Shown: positions 28,349 to 36,907 of the stretch, piece by piece
Position numbering within the stretch: position 1 is the stretch's first letter
Layout: every line of letters begins with the position of its first letter
The notes under the pieces: generated by a model
Database searches by the model: none
What the model saw: the letters and a program-made list of their open reading frames with translations, nothing else
Told to the model about the DNA's origin: nothing
Position numbers and translations under genes: made by a program
Assembly: GCA_963770035.1 (NCBI GenBank)
Contig: CAVYON010000066.1
Location: 1-64,000 of the forward strand
Length of the DNA: 64,000 nucleotides
Direction: 5' to 3'
DNA from: Roseiarcus sp963770035
GTDB taxonomy: Bacteria; Pseudomonadota; Alphaproteobacteria; Rhizobiales; Beijerinckiaceae

Positions 28349-28537
28349 CGAATCGCCCCTCGTTTTAGCCGGGTCCGCTCCGGGTCCGCGGACCTCCTGC
28401 GGACCCCTCCAGCGGACCTATTGAGACGCTTCGTGTCGCCTCAAGTCAGTGGGTATGCACGAAAATGCATAGGAAAATCAAGGGTTTTTGTCGGGTCCGC
28501 GCAGCTATTGTCGTTTTCTGTCGCGTTGATAGCGCTT

Positions 28538-28592
28538 ACTCTTAATCAGCGGGTCCAAGGTTCGAGCCCTTGTGCGCCCACCATCGAACGGC
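28538..28592 (+). repeat. attR: duplicate of the tRNA-Lys 3' part
   Basis: 55 bases identical to 19952-20006, in the same orientation, without the 5' half of a tRNA. It marks the right boundary of the island. Confidence 0.92.
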
Positions 28593-28636
28593 TCCAGAGT
28601 CATCGAAGAGCGATGTGGCCTGCGCGACGGCCCCGT

Positions 28637-29269
28637 TCAGCCGTCGGGCCTGATCAATTCGGCCATTGCGCGCGCGGGCTCGTCGCCGATCGCTTCGAGA
28701 CCGTTGACCACACCGGCGCGATCAGCGGCGCTGCGGTTCTGGCTGGTCTTCCACTTGCCCCGGATGTCCGCGATCTCTATCTCGATCCCGACGATAGCCT
28801 TGCGCTGAAGCGCGATGAAATCGGGCGGGGCGTCGTTGACCGCCCAGGGGGTATCGCGAGAAGCCTCCTGCTTCAGCGTCAGCGCTGCGATCTGGCGTTG
28901 AAGCCATTCGTCGTCCTCGATCACCCAGGCCAGGCCACGCGCCTGAACCATGACGTAGTTCCAGGTCGGCACGACCTTGTGCGTCTCCTGTTTCGTTGGG
29001 TACCAAGACGGCGACACGTAATGGTCCGGCCCTTGGAAGACGACGAGCGCCTCTGGGCTCTCCGCGAGATTGCGCCACTGCAGGTTGGCGCGCGCCACAT
29101 GCGCTTTGAGCGTGCCGAGCTTCGACGCCGCAGGGTCGAGGAGGAAGGGCACGGCGTTGGCGATCAGGCCCTGCGGTCCATGGCTGATCAGGAGGCCGAT
29201 CGTGCGCGCCTCGATCAGCGCGTGCTGCCGCCCAAGGTCGTCCTCGCGGTGGAGCGGCGGCTCGTACAT
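28637..29269 (-). CDS. paiB: FMN-binding PaiB-family protein
   Basis: 210 residues. MYEPPLHREDD at the N-terminus, EALVVFQGPDHYVSPSWYP, HKVVPTWNYVMVQARGLAWV and VGIEIEIADIRGKWK are the marks of the PaiB / FMN-binding split-barrel family, first named as a negative regulator of sporulation and protease genes in Bacillus; in proteobacteria it is a flavoprotein of unclear role. The ATG at 29269 lies 9 bases after the ispG stop, and its AAGGAAG site overlaps that stop, so it is co-transcribed with ispG. attR lies just downstream of its end. Confidence 0.9.
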   Translation of the reverse strand: MYEPPLHREDDLGRQHALIEARTIGLLISHGPQGLIANAVPFLLDPAASKLGTLKAHVARANLQWRNLAESPEALVVFQGPDHYVSPSWYPTKQETHKVVPTWNYVMVQARGLAWVIEDDEWLQRQIAALTLKQEASRDTPWAVNDAPPDFIALQRKAIVGIEIEIADIRGKWKTSQNRSAADRAGVVNGLEAIGDEPARAMAELIRPDG

Positions 29270-29277
29270 CTGCTTCC

Positions 29278-30558
29278 TTACTCCGCGGCCTGGTCGACGC
29301 CGCCGAAGCGCCTGACGACATAGGCCTCGACAAGCGCCCTGAACTCCTCGGCGATGCGCGGACCCCGCAGCGTCACGGTCTTGGCGCCGTCGACGAACAC
29401 CGGCGCCGCCGGTGTTTCGCCTGTGCCGGGCAACGAGATGCCGATGTCGGCGTGCTTGCTCTCTCCCGGTCCGTTGACGATGCAGCCCATTACCGCGACG
29501 TTCAACCGCTCGACGCCCGGATAGCGAGCGCCCCACTCCGGCATGGAGGCCGCGAGATGGGCCTGGATGTCGCGGGCAAGCTCCTGGAAAACGGTCGAGG
29601 TCGTACGCCCGCAGCCGGGGCATGCCGCGACCTGGGGGGCAAAGACGCGAAAACCCATGGTCTGCAAGAGCTCCTGGGCGACCCGCACCTCCTGCGTCCG
29701 GTCGCCGCCCGGCTCGGGGGTCAACGAGATGCGGATCGTGTCGCCGATCCCCTCCTGCAAGAGCACCCCGAGCGCCGCCGAGGAGGCGACGATTCCCTTC
29801 GATCCCATGCCGGCCTCGGTCAGGCCGAGGTGGAGGGCATAGTCCGAGCGCGCCGCCAGCATGCGATAGACCGTGATCAGGTCTTGGACCGCCGAAACCT
29901 TGGCCGACAAGATGACGCGCTCGCGCGGCAGTCCTATTCCCTCGGCCCGTTCGGCCGCTAGGAGCGCGGATTGCACCATCGCCTCTCGCGTCACCGCGCG
30001 CGTATCAAGCGGCTTAGCGCTCGCGGCGTTTTCGTCCATGAGATGGGTCAGCAACTCCTGATCGAGCGAGCCCCAGTTCGCCCCGATCCGCACCGTCTTG
30101 CCATTGCGAATGGCGATTTCGACAATCTGCCCGAACTGCAGGTCGCGCTTCGCCCGGAAACCGACGTTGCCCGGATTTATGCGGTATTTGTCGAGCGCCT
30201 TGGCGCAAGCCGGATAATCGGCGAGCAGCTTGTGGCCGATGTAATGAAAGTCGCCGATCAGGGGAACGTTCACGCCCATCTTCGCGAGGCGGTCGCGGAT
30301 TCGCGGCACCGCGGCGGCCGCTTCGTCCCGGTCGACGGTCAGCCTCACCAGCTCTGATCCGGCGCGAGCCAACGCCGCGATCTGCCGCGCCGTCGCCTCG
30401 ACGTCGGCAGTATCCGTATTGGTCATCGACTGGACGACGATCGGGGCGCCGCCGCCGACTGTGACGGCCGCCGCACCCTCGCCAATTTTTACCGCAACGG
30501 TGGCGCGGCGCGCGCTCGGGCCAGACGCCGGTTCGGCGCAGGAAGAGTTCATCTGCAT
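29278..30558 (-). CDS. ispG: 4-hydroxy-3-methylbut-2-enyl diphosphate synthase (flavodoxin/ferredoxin)
   Basis: Penultimate step of the MEP isoprenoid pathway: reductive conversion of MEcPP to HMBPP with a [4Fe-4S] cluster. The 426-residue product shows APIVVQSMTNTDTADVEATA, PLIGDFHYIGHKLLADYP, YRINPGNVGF, and the C-terminal cluster region CPGCGRTTSTVF with a further Cys in MGCIVNGPGESKHADIGISL. Length and motifs are normal. It is divergent from the 3-hydroxybutyrate dehydrogenase gene and heads a two-gene unit with paiB. Confidence 0.97.
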   Translation of the reverse strand: MQMNSSCAEPASGPSARRATVAVKIGEGAAAVTVGGGAPIVVQSMTNTDTADVEATARQIAALARAGSELVRLTVDRDEAAAAVPRIRDRLAKMGVNVPLIGDFHYIGHKLLADYPACAKALDKYRINPGNVGFRAKRDLQFGQIVEIAIRNGKTVRIGANWGSLDQELLTHLMDENAASAKPLDTRAVTREAMVQSALLAAERAEGIGLPRERVILSAKVSAVQDLITVYRMLAARSDYALHLGLTEAGMGSKGIVASSAALGVLLQEGIGDTIRISLTPEPGGDRTQEVRVAQELLQTMGFRVFAPQVAACPGCGRTTSTVFQELARDIQAHLAASMPEWGARYPGVERLNVAVMGCIVNGPGESKHADIGISLPGTGETPAAPVFVDGAKTVTLRGPRIAEEFRALVEAYVVRRFGGVDQAAE

Positions 30559-30741
30559 GTCCCTTAGGCGCCGAAAACCACGCCTTGCTGATCGACGAAT
30601 ATGTAGGTCCGGACGGCGGAAATGTCATCCGCGACGCTTCGCCCTCTCGCCCGCTTCATCGCATTGCAATATGACCAATTTACGCAGTCAGCGTCCGTCC
30701 GGCGCCCGGCGTCCGGCGGCATTTTCTGGAGGATCGCCACT

Positions 30742-31526
30742 ATGTCGCTCGCAAACCATCATGCCGTCGTAACGGGCTCCACGAGTGGGATCGGCCTCGC
30801 CGTCGCCCGGGGGCTCGCCAAGGAAGGCGCGAACGTGATGATCAACGGCTTCGGCGACCCGAAGGCGATCGAGGCAGAGCGCGCCGGGATTGAGCGCGAA
30901 TTCAAGGTCAAGTGCGTCTACAACGGCGCGGACATGTCCAGGGGCGACGAGGTGGAGGCGATGATCAAGGACGCGGCCGAAAACTCGGCACAGTGGATAT
31001 CCTGGTCAACAACGCCGGCATCCAGTTCGTCTCGCCCATCGAGGATTTCCCCGCGGAGAAATGGCATGCGATCATCGCCATCAACCTGGTGTCGGCTTTC
31101 CATTCGATCCACGCGGCGGTCCCGGGCATGAAGGCGCAGAAGTGGGGCCGCATCATCAACACCGCCTCGGCCCATTCGCTCGTCGCCTCGCCGTTCAAGT
31201 CGGCCTACGTCTCGGCCAAGCACGGGATCGCCGGCCTGACCAAGACGGTCGCGCTCGAACTCGCAACCTTTGGCGTCACCTGCAACTGCATCTCGCCGGG
31301 CTACGTCTGGACGCCTCTGGTCGAGAACCAGATCCCCGATACGATGAAGGCCCGCAATCTGACACGCGACCAGGTTATCAATGACGTGATGCTGGTCGCA
31401 CAGCCGACCAAGCAGTTCGTCACCGTCGACCAGATCGCCGCCATGGCCATCTATCTCTGTTCCGACGCCGCCTCACAGATTACTGGTGCCAACATATCGA
31501 TCGATGGTGGCTGGACGGCCGCGTGA
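30742..31526 (+). pseudogene. bdhA: 3-hydroxybutyrate dehydrogenase, one-base deletion
   Basis: Short-chain dehydrogenase that oxidises D-3-hydroxybutyrate to acetoacetate in PHB turnover. The ATG at 30742 follows GGAGGATCGCCACT. Frame one gives AVVTGSTSGIGLAVARGLA (NAD site) to EAMIKDAAE. Near 30985 a base is missing (GAAAACTCGG where GAAAAGCTCGG is expected), and the other frame continues VDILVNNAGIQFVSPIEDFP, YVSAKHGIAGLTKTVALE (catalytic Tyr-Lys) and ITGANISIDGGW. Corrected length is about 261 residues. Everything else is well preserved, so this could be a sequencing error. Confidence 0.85.
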
Positions 31527-32617
31527 GCAGTGGCGAAGGTCCGGAGGAGGACGACGGCAAGGCGATCAACCTCGCGCTGCAAGGCGGGGGGTCGCATGGC
31601 GCTTACGGCTGGGGCGTACTCGACGCGCTGATAGAGGACGATCGGATCGAGATCGGCGCGATCAGCGGCGCGAGCGCCGGCGCCTTCAACGCCGTGGTCT
31701 ATGCGGCGGGTCTCGCAGAGGGCGGACGCGCCGGGGCGCGGGAGAAGCTGGAAAAGTTCTGGCTTTCCGTCTCGACGGAGGGCTCGCTTGCCCCCGCCCA
31801 GCGCACGCTGATCGACGCCTGTCTGCGGCCCTGGGGCGCGGTCTGGCCCGGGACGGCCTTTGTCGGCGCCTGGGTGGAGGCGCTGGCGCAATTCGCCAGC
31901 CCGTACGCGCTGAACCCGTTCAACTTCAATCCGCTGCTCGACCATCTGGCGGCGTTCGTCGACTTCGAGCGCCTGCGCGCTTTTGACACGCCGCAGCTAT
32001 TCATCGCAGCGACCAACGTCAGAACCGGCCGCGGCGAGATTTTTCGCCGCAGCATTCTGACCGCCGATCACGTCATGGCCTCGGCCTGCCTGCCGGAGCT
32101 CTTCCAGGCGGTGGAGATCGGCAAGGAGGCCTATTGGGACGGCGGCTACGCCGGCAATCCGCCCCTTTGGCCGCTGTTCTACGAGACGGCCTGCCGGGAT
32201 GTGATCATCGTTCAGATCAATCCGATTGAACGCGCCGACGTTCCGCGCACGCCCGAGGGCATCATGAATCGGCTGAACGAGATTACCTTCAACGCCAGCC
32301 TTCTTGGCGAGTTGCGCGCGGCCGACTTCGTCGCCCGGCTGATCCGGTCTGGCGTGCTGCAGAGCGAGAGTTACCGGCTCGAACGGCTGCACCGGATCGG
32401 TGGGGCGGGCCGGCTCGAAAACTTCCCGGCCTCGACCAAGTTCGACGTGTCATGGCCGTTTCTCCAACGGCTCCGCGACCTTGGCCGGACCGACGCGAAG
32501 GCTTGGCTCGAGCGGCACTACCACTCGATCGGCGTCGAGAGCACCCTCGACATCGATGAAACGCTGAACCGCGAGCCGACCAGGACCCCGATCGAGGGCG
32601 CGGCCGCGAATTCGTAA
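31523..32617 (+). CDS. Patatin-like phospholipase
   Basis: 364 residues of the patatin acyl-hydrolase family. It has the glycine-rich oxyanion loop LQGGGSHGAYGWGVL (about 19-33), nucleophile motif ISGASAGAFN (Ser in GASAG), and dyad Asp in YWDGGYAGNPPLWPL. A long C-terminal part contains IIVQINPIERADVPRTP. No signal peptide. The GTG at 31523 overlaps the bdhA stop (GTGA), which implies coupled translation. The pairing with 3-hydroxybutyrate dehydrogenase suggests a role in PHB or lipid turnover, but the substrate is not known. Confidence 0.9.
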   Translation: MSSGEGPEEDDGKAINLALQGGGSHGAYGWGVLDALIEDDRIEIGAISGASAGAFNAVVYAAGLAEGGRAGAREKLEKFWLSVSTEGSLAPAQRTLIDACLRPWGAVWPGTAFVGAWVEALAQFASPYALNPFNFNPLLDHLAAFVDFERLRAFDTPQLFIAATNVRTGRGEIFRRSILTADHVMASACLPELFQAVEIGKEAYWDGGYAGNPPLWPLFYETACRDVIIVQINPIERADVPRTPEGIMNRLNEITFNASLLGELRAADFVARLIRSGVLQSESYRLERLHRIGGAGRLENFPASTKFDVSWPFLQRLRDLGRTDAKAWLERHYHSIGVESTLDIDETLNREPTRTPIEGAAANS

Positions 32618-32665
32618 GCGCCCTCGACCCGGCCGCCGAGCCCATTCCGGAGCCGACCGTGCGGC

Positions 32666-33271
32666 TTATCCGTCGATCCGTGTCAGGGGGAGCCTCCTCA
32701 CCGAGCTTGCGGTCGCCATCGCCGCGAACATTTTTCGGTCGGCCTCGGTCGCCCTCCCCAGCGTGCCGAGCAGCCAGTCGGCGAGCGGGAAGGCCGAGTC
32801 GAAGCGCGTCGTCGGATGCCGGTGATGCAGGAAATGATACCAGGCATAATAGCGGAAGAGCGCGGTCCGGCCGAACCATCGCCCACTTGACGCGTGCGTC
32901 TCGAAATGAACCTCGTTGTAGATGTGGTTGTGCAGCACGACTGCCGCAGCCATCGCCAGCCCCGAGACCCAGTCGATCCAGAGGGGCGGGCCTGCGAGCA
33001 GGACGACCATCGCTGCGGTGACCCGCGCGTCGATGTCGAGGGCGTAAAGCGTCTTGTCATCGTGCGCGGGCCGGTCGAAGCGCGGAAACGCCTGGTGATG
33101 CAGGGCGTGCCGGCGAAAGATCTCGCCCAACGGCCAGACGACGCCCCGCGCCTCCTTCCAGCGCGGATCATGCGCGGGCCAGCGGTGGATGGCGTTGGCG
33201 ACGACCGAAACGACGACGTAGCTCGCGCCGATGCTGAACAGCGCGTGCGCGATCGACCCAATTGCGCTCAT
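32666..33271 (-). CDS. Fatty-acid hydroxylase / sterol desaturase family membrane protein
   Basis: 201 residues, with membrane segments at the N-terminus (LFSIGASYVVVSVVANAI) and in the middle (AAMVVLLAGPPLWIDWVSGL, MAAAVVLHNH). Three His boxes expected of the di-iron hydroxylase fold are visible: RHALHHQAF (about 54-60), HNHIYNEVHFETH (about 113-125) and YHFLHHRH (about 143-150). Substrate unknown. The ATG overlaps the stop of the GNAT gene (ATGA). Likely inner-membrane. Confidence 0.85.
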   Translation of the reverse strand: MSAIGSIAHALFSIGASYVVVSVVANAIHRWPAHDPRWKEARGVVWPLGEIFRRHALHHQAFPRFDRPAHDDKTLYALDIDARVTAAMVVLLAGPPLWIDWVSGLAMAAAVVLHNHIYNEVHFETHASSGRWFGRTALFRYYAWYHFLHHRHPTTRFDSAFPLADWLLGTLGRATEADRKMFAAMATASSVRRLPLTRIDG

Positions 33272-34008
33272 CCGGCAGCGTCACGCGGCGTCAGACGTGA
33301 AAGGCTCTCCTTCTGTCGCCCGTCGGCGTCGAAATTTTCGCGCCGGAGCCAGCGCTCGAAGGCCAACTTGCGCGCAGGCCACTCGCTGTCGAGCAACGAA
33401 AACCAGGCGGTGTCGCGGCTGCGGCCCTTGACGATCATGTGCTGGCGGAAGACGCCCTCGAACGTGAAGCCGAGCCGTTCGGCGGCGCGCCGCGAAGGCG
33501 CATTCAGCGCATTGCATTTCCACTCGTAGCGCCGGTAGCCGAGTGTGTCGAAAACATAGGAAGCGAAGAGATATTGCGCCTCGGTCGCGCCCGCTGTCCG
33601 CTGCAGGGCGGGCGTGTACATGACGTTGCCGACTTCGATGACGCGGTTGGCCGGATCGATGCGCATGAGGGTCTGGTGGCCGAGCGCCCGCCCCGTGGCT
33701 TGGTCGACCACGGCGAAGAACAGCGGGTCCTCCGAGCGCGCTTTCGCGTCAACGCTCGCGCGGAAGTCTTGCAGGGTCGCGTAGGGCCCGTCGCCGAGGT
33801 AGGTCCAGACACGTTCCCGCGGAAGCTCGCCGTTCGAGCCGTCGTACAGCGAAACGACGTGCTTATGGGTGTCGAGCGGGGCGAGCGTCACATAGCGTCC
33901 CTTGAGGGTTACGCGCTGCGGCCGCTCGGCGGGATGCGAGTCGACCTCGGGACCGATGGGCTGACGAGGCTCCTCGGCGTTCGACGTCTGGTCAGGCATG
34001 CTGGTCAT
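33268..34008 (-). CDS. GNAT-family N-acetyltransferase
   Basis: 246 residues resembling the RimJ/RimL-type acetyltransferases (Acetyltransf_3). It has VTLKGRYVTLAPLDTHKHVV, PLFFAVVDQATGRALGHQTL, RVIEVGNVMYTPALQRTAGA (acetyl-CoA region) and YRRYEWKCNALNAPSRRAAE with ERLGFTFEGVFR. The ATG at 34008 lies inside the end of vapC, so the start overlaps by about 17 bases; an ATG at 33999 is an alternative. It is followed, with overlap, by the hydroxylase gene. Confidence 0.88.
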   Translation of the reverse strand: MTSMPDQTSNAEEPRQPIGPEVDSHPAERPQRVTLKGRYVTLAPLDTHKHVVSLYDGSNGELPRERVWTYLGDGPYATLQDFRASVDAKARSEDPLFFAVVDQATGRALGHQTLMRIDPANRVIEVGNVMYTPALQRTAGATEAQYLFASYVFDTLGYRRYEWKCNALNAPSRRAAERLGFTFEGVFRQHMIVKGRSRDTAWFSLLDSEWPARKLAFERWLRRENFDADGRQKESLSRLTPRDAAG

Positions 34009-34405
34009 TGATGTCCGTCTTCGAAAAATCGTCGCCCTTGAAGACGAGCGTCGCGCCATGAACCTTGGCGCAGGCATAGGTTAAGCAATCGGCGAAGTTC
34101 AATCGGGCGGGGTGTCGCCCCTTGCCGAATTGTTCAAAGCATGTGACGGCCGCCTTTCCAACGTCGGCGTCGAGTCCGACTTCCGAAACGTCGGCCTCGT
34201 CGAGAAACTTCTCAAACTGGCCCTCAGCCTCGCGCGGCGAGATCAGCAACCGGGCGGCCAGCACGATCGATGTCTCCAGGCGGACGACGGGCGATGTCAG
34301 GCGTCGCGTGGCCTGACCAACCATATCCGAGAATTCTCGCCAGTCGGGCTCCTTCGCCAGAATGGCGACAACGACCGACGTGTCGATGAACGCTATTGCC
34401 CCCAC
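33992..34405 (-). CDS. vapC: PIN-domain ribonuclease toxin (VapC type)
   Basis: 137 residues of the PIN fold. The first catalytic Asp is in AFIDTSVVVAIL (residue 8), then a Glu in VVRLETSIVLAARLL, an Asp/Glu pair in EADVSEVGLDADVG, and the late Asp pair in LNFADCLTYACAKVHGATLV and FKGDDFSKTDI. All four acidic positions appear present, so it should be active. It overlaps the antitoxin gene by 13 bases. The expected role is tRNA or other RNA cleavage when freed from VapB. Confidence 0.93.
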   Translation of the reverse strand: MGAIAFIDTSVVVAILAKEPDWREFSDMVGQATRRLTSPVVRLETSIVLAARLLISPREAEGQFEKFLDEADVSEVGLDADVGKAAVTCFEQFGKGRHPARLNFADCLTYACAKVHGATLVFKGDDFSKTDINDQHA

Positions 34406-34632
34406 AGCGCGTCGATCTCTTCTTTCGTCATGACATGGCCGCCCGGCTTCGCCATCGCCAACGTCTCATCGGCGAGCTCTTCCAGCCTCTCCTCGAGCGG
34501 CCGCTTATCGCGCTCGCGCTTGAGCTCGGCCCTCAGCGCGTAAGCGATGGCTTCGGTCATGTTGGTCTTGCGCAACCGGGCGAGCGCTCGGGCGAGCGCG
34601 CCGACTTCGGGATCGCGGATGCTGATGCCCAT
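34393..34632 (-). CDS. vapB: VapB-type antitoxin
   Basis: 79 residues. The N-terminal part (ISIRDPEVGALARALARLRK and NMTEAIAYALRAEL) fits the Rv0623-like ribbon/helix DNA-binding antitoxins. The acidic C-terminal tail EERLEELADETLAMAKPGG, ending EIDALWGQ, would wrap the toxin. It precedes and overlaps vapC. A pair of GTATATAC boxes directly upstream is the likely autoregulatory operator. Confidence 0.9.
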   Translation of the reverse strand: MGISIRDPEVGALARALARLRKTNMTEAIAYALRAELKRERDKRPLEERLEELADETLAMAKPGGHVMTKEEIDALWGQ

Positions 34633-34642
34633 GGCGGGCTCC

Positions 34643-34673
34643 GTATATACAAATATGTCGGTTCAGTATATAC
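34643..34673 (-). promoter_or_regulatory. Probable vapBC operator: two GTATATAC palindromes
   Basis: GTATATAC, itself self-complementary, occurs at 34643-34650 and 34666-34673, 23 bases apart, starting 10 bases upstream of the vapB ATG. The spacing is about two helical turns, as for two antitoxin dimers bound on one face. The AT-rich boxes may double as the -10 element. Confidence 0.65.
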
Positions 34674-34688
34674 GAAGCTCCGTCTCGG

Positions 34689-36512
34689 TCAATGATTGTC
34701 GCGCGGGACGCCCGCCGTCTGCGCTAGGCGCTGATATTCGACCGCCGGCTTCAGCACCATGCCCTCGTCGAACTGCGCCACCATCGACCGCTGGATCTCC
34801 TGCCACGGGGTCTGGCTCTTCGGATAGGCGAAGCCGCCGTGCTTTTGAAGGTCGGCGCGGCGCAGGTTCAACTCATCCGCGGACACGAGCATGTTGGCCT
34901 CGTGCTTCAGAAGATCGATCCGCACCCGGTCGCCGGTCTTGACCAGCGCCAGGCCGCCGCCGGCCGCCGCCTCGGGCGAAGCGTTGAGGATCGAGGGCGA
35001 ACCCGACGTGCCCGACTGGCGCCCGTCGCCGATGCAGGGTAGCGCGTGCACGCCCTTCTTGATCAGCGCCGCCGGCGGCTGCATGTTGACCACTTCCGCC
35101 CCGCCCGGATAGCCGATCGGCCCGGTTCCGCGGATGAACAGGATTGAGTTCTCGTCGATGGCGAGCGTCGGATCGTCGATGCGGTGGTGATAGTCCTCCG
35201 GCCCGTCGAACACGATGGCGCGACCCTCGAAGGCGTCCGGATCGGCGGGGTTCGAGAGGAAGCGTTTGCGGAATTCCGCGTCGATCACGCTCGTCTTCAT
35301 GATCGCGTCGTCGAACAGGTTGCCCGACAGCACGACGAACCCCGCCTCCTCCTTCATCGGCTTCTCGATCGGGAAAATGACGTCCGCGTCCTCCGCGACG
35401 GCCGCGGCACAATTCTCGCCGATTGTCCGCCCATTGGCGGTCACGGCGCCCTCGCGAACCAGCTTCCGCTTCATAAGTTCATGCACCACGGCCGGAACCC
35501 CGCCGGCGCGATAAAACTCCTCGCCAAGGTACTTGCCCGCCGGCTGCATGTTGACCAGCAGCGGAACGCGGCGGCCGATCGTCTCCCAGTCGGCGACGGT
35601 GAGGTCGACCCCGATGTGGCGGGCGATGGCGTTGATATGGATCGGGGCGTTGGTCGAGCCGCCGATGGCGCTGTTGACGACGATGGCGTTCTCGAACGCC
35701 TCGCGCGTCAGGATATCGGACGGCTTCAGGTCCTCCCACACCATGTCGACGATGCGCCGGCCGGTGTCGTAGGCGATCTGGCCCCGCTCGCGGTAGGGCG
35801 CAGGGATCGCCGCGCAACCGGGCAGGCTCATGCCGAGCGCCTCGGCGAGGGCGTTCATCGTCGAGGCGGTTCCCATGGTGTTGCAATGGCCGGTCGAGGG
35901 CGCCGAGGAGGTGACGAGCGCCATGAACTCCTCGTAGTCGATCTTGCCCTCGGCGAGATCGGAGCGAGCCTGCCAGACCACGGTCCCAGACCCGGTTCGT
36001 TCGCCGTGACGCCATCCATTCAGCATCGGGCCGCCCGACAGCACGATCGCGGGAATATTCACCGTCGCCGCCGCCATGATGCAGGACGGGGTTGTCTTGT
36101 CGCAGCCGGTGGTCAACACGACGCCGTCGATGAAATAGCCCATCAAGATCTCGACCAGGCCGAGATAGGCGAGATTGCGGTCGAGCGCGGCCGTGGGCCG
36201 CTTGCCGGTCTCCTGCAGCGGATGGACGGGAAACTCGAACGGGATCCCGCCGGCGGCGACGATCCCGTCGCGCACGCGCTTGGCGAGGTCGAGGTGATGG
36301 CGGTTGCAGGGCACGAGGTCCGAGCCGGTCTGGGCGATGCCGATGATCGGCTTGCCGGAGCGCAATTCCGCGGGTGTGAGGCCGTAGTTGAGGTAGCGCT
36401 CGATGTAGAGGGCCGTCATGCCCGGATTGTCGGGGTTATCGAACCACAGCCGTGAGCGCAGCGGGCGCTTCGTCCCGCCTGTTTCGCCGTCGGTCTTGGG
36501 CTTGTTTGCCAT
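34689..36512 (-). CDS. IlvD/Edd-family dehydratase (probably sugar-acid dehydratase)
   Basis: 607 residues of the [Fe-S] IlvD/Edd family. Cluster ligands are apparent in VVLTTGCDKTTPSCIMAA and SAPSTGHCNTMGTASTMNAL; other marks are VNSAIGGSTNAPIHINAIAR, FIRGTGPIGYPGGAEVVNM and GDGRQSGTSGSPSILNASPE. The opening FDNPDNPGMTALYIERYLNY and SGKPIIGIAQTGSDLVPCNR is more like the sugar-acid (arabonate/xylonate) dehydratases than biosynthetic IlvD, so I leave the symbol empty. It is preceded by a 350-base gap without a recognisable gene. Confidence 0.85.
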   Translation of the reverse strand: MANKPKTDGETGGTKRPLRSRLWFDNPDNPGMTALYIERYLNYGLTPAELRSGKPIIGIAQTGSDLVPCNRHHLDLAKRVRDGIVAAGGIPFEFPVHPLQETGKRPTAALDRNLAYLGLVEILMGYFIDGVVLTTGCDKTTPSCIMAAATVNIPAIVLSGGPMLNGWRHGERTGSGTVVWQARSDLAEGKIDYEEFMALVTSSAPSTGHCNTMGTASTMNALAEALGMSLPGCAAIPAPYRERGQIAYDTGRRIVDMVWEDLKPSDILTREAFENAIVVNSAIGGSTNAPIHINAIARHIGVDLTVADWETIGRRVPLLVNMQPAGKYLGEEFYRAGGVPAVVHELMKRKLVREGAVTANGRTIGENCAAAVAEDADVIFPIEKPMKEEAGFVVLSGNLFDDAIMKTSVIDAEFRKRFLSNPADPDAFEGRAIVFDGPEDYHHRIDDPTLAIDENSILFIRGTGPIGYPGGAEVVNMQPPAALIKKGVHALPCIGDGRQSGTSGSPSILNASPEAAAGGGLALVKTGDRVRIDLLKHEANMLVSADELNLRRADLQKHGGFAYPKSQTPWQEIQRSMVAQFDEGMVLKPAVEYQRLAQTAGVPRDNH

Positions 36513-36858
36513 TGTCGAACCTTTTCTCCGGGCCGCAACGCATCGGTGCGGCGCGCTGGCATGCCAGTATGGGCGTATCGCCGCGGCAATTCAATCTTCG
36601 GGCGGAAATAGCGCCGGCGAGGCGATTTCACTCGGGCGACAGGTCCTCGCGCGGCCCACGGGACCGGACCCATGCGCCGCCAATCGCCAAAATCAAAGAT
36701 CTGGCACCCGAGCCACAGGGCCTCAAGGGACGAATTGTAGTCACTGGAAGCCATCTCTTCGGACGGCTGGAATACGTAAGAGGACTAAACCGCTCGCGCG
36801 GTAGGGGCGGCGAGCGAGCGGAGAGGGTGTACGGGTAAGGACAACGGGAAGACGCGGC
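36513..36858. other. Intergenic stretch between the dehydratase and the IS91-type element
   Basis: No gene is supported. It should contain the dehydratase promoter and the left terminus of the IS91-type element, whose exact position I cannot fix. Confidence 0.4.
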
Positions 36859-36899
36859 CCTGTCTCAAGATCGTGGGGTTCAACCCCATGCGAGACAGG
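36859..36899 (+). promoter_or_regulatory. Nested hairpin at the start of the IS91-type element
   Basis: CCTGTCTC (36859-36866) pairs with GAGACAGG (36892-36899), enclosing the 15-base palindrome TGGGGTT-C-AACCCCA (36874-36888). It sits 8 bases before the recombinase start codon, over its ribosome-binding region (GGAGC), so it could be an element end recognised by the transposase, or a translational brake. Confidence 0.55.
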
Positions 36900-36907
36900 A
36901 GCTTTCG

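Noticed and set aside
28538..28592. A second tRNA gene
   Set aside because: Only the 3' half of tRNA-Lys is present; the acceptor 5' strand and D-arm are missing. It is the island's attR.
35184..36455. 423-codon plus-strand frame over the dehydratase
   Set aside because: Antisense shadow of the IlvD/Edd gene, without motifs.
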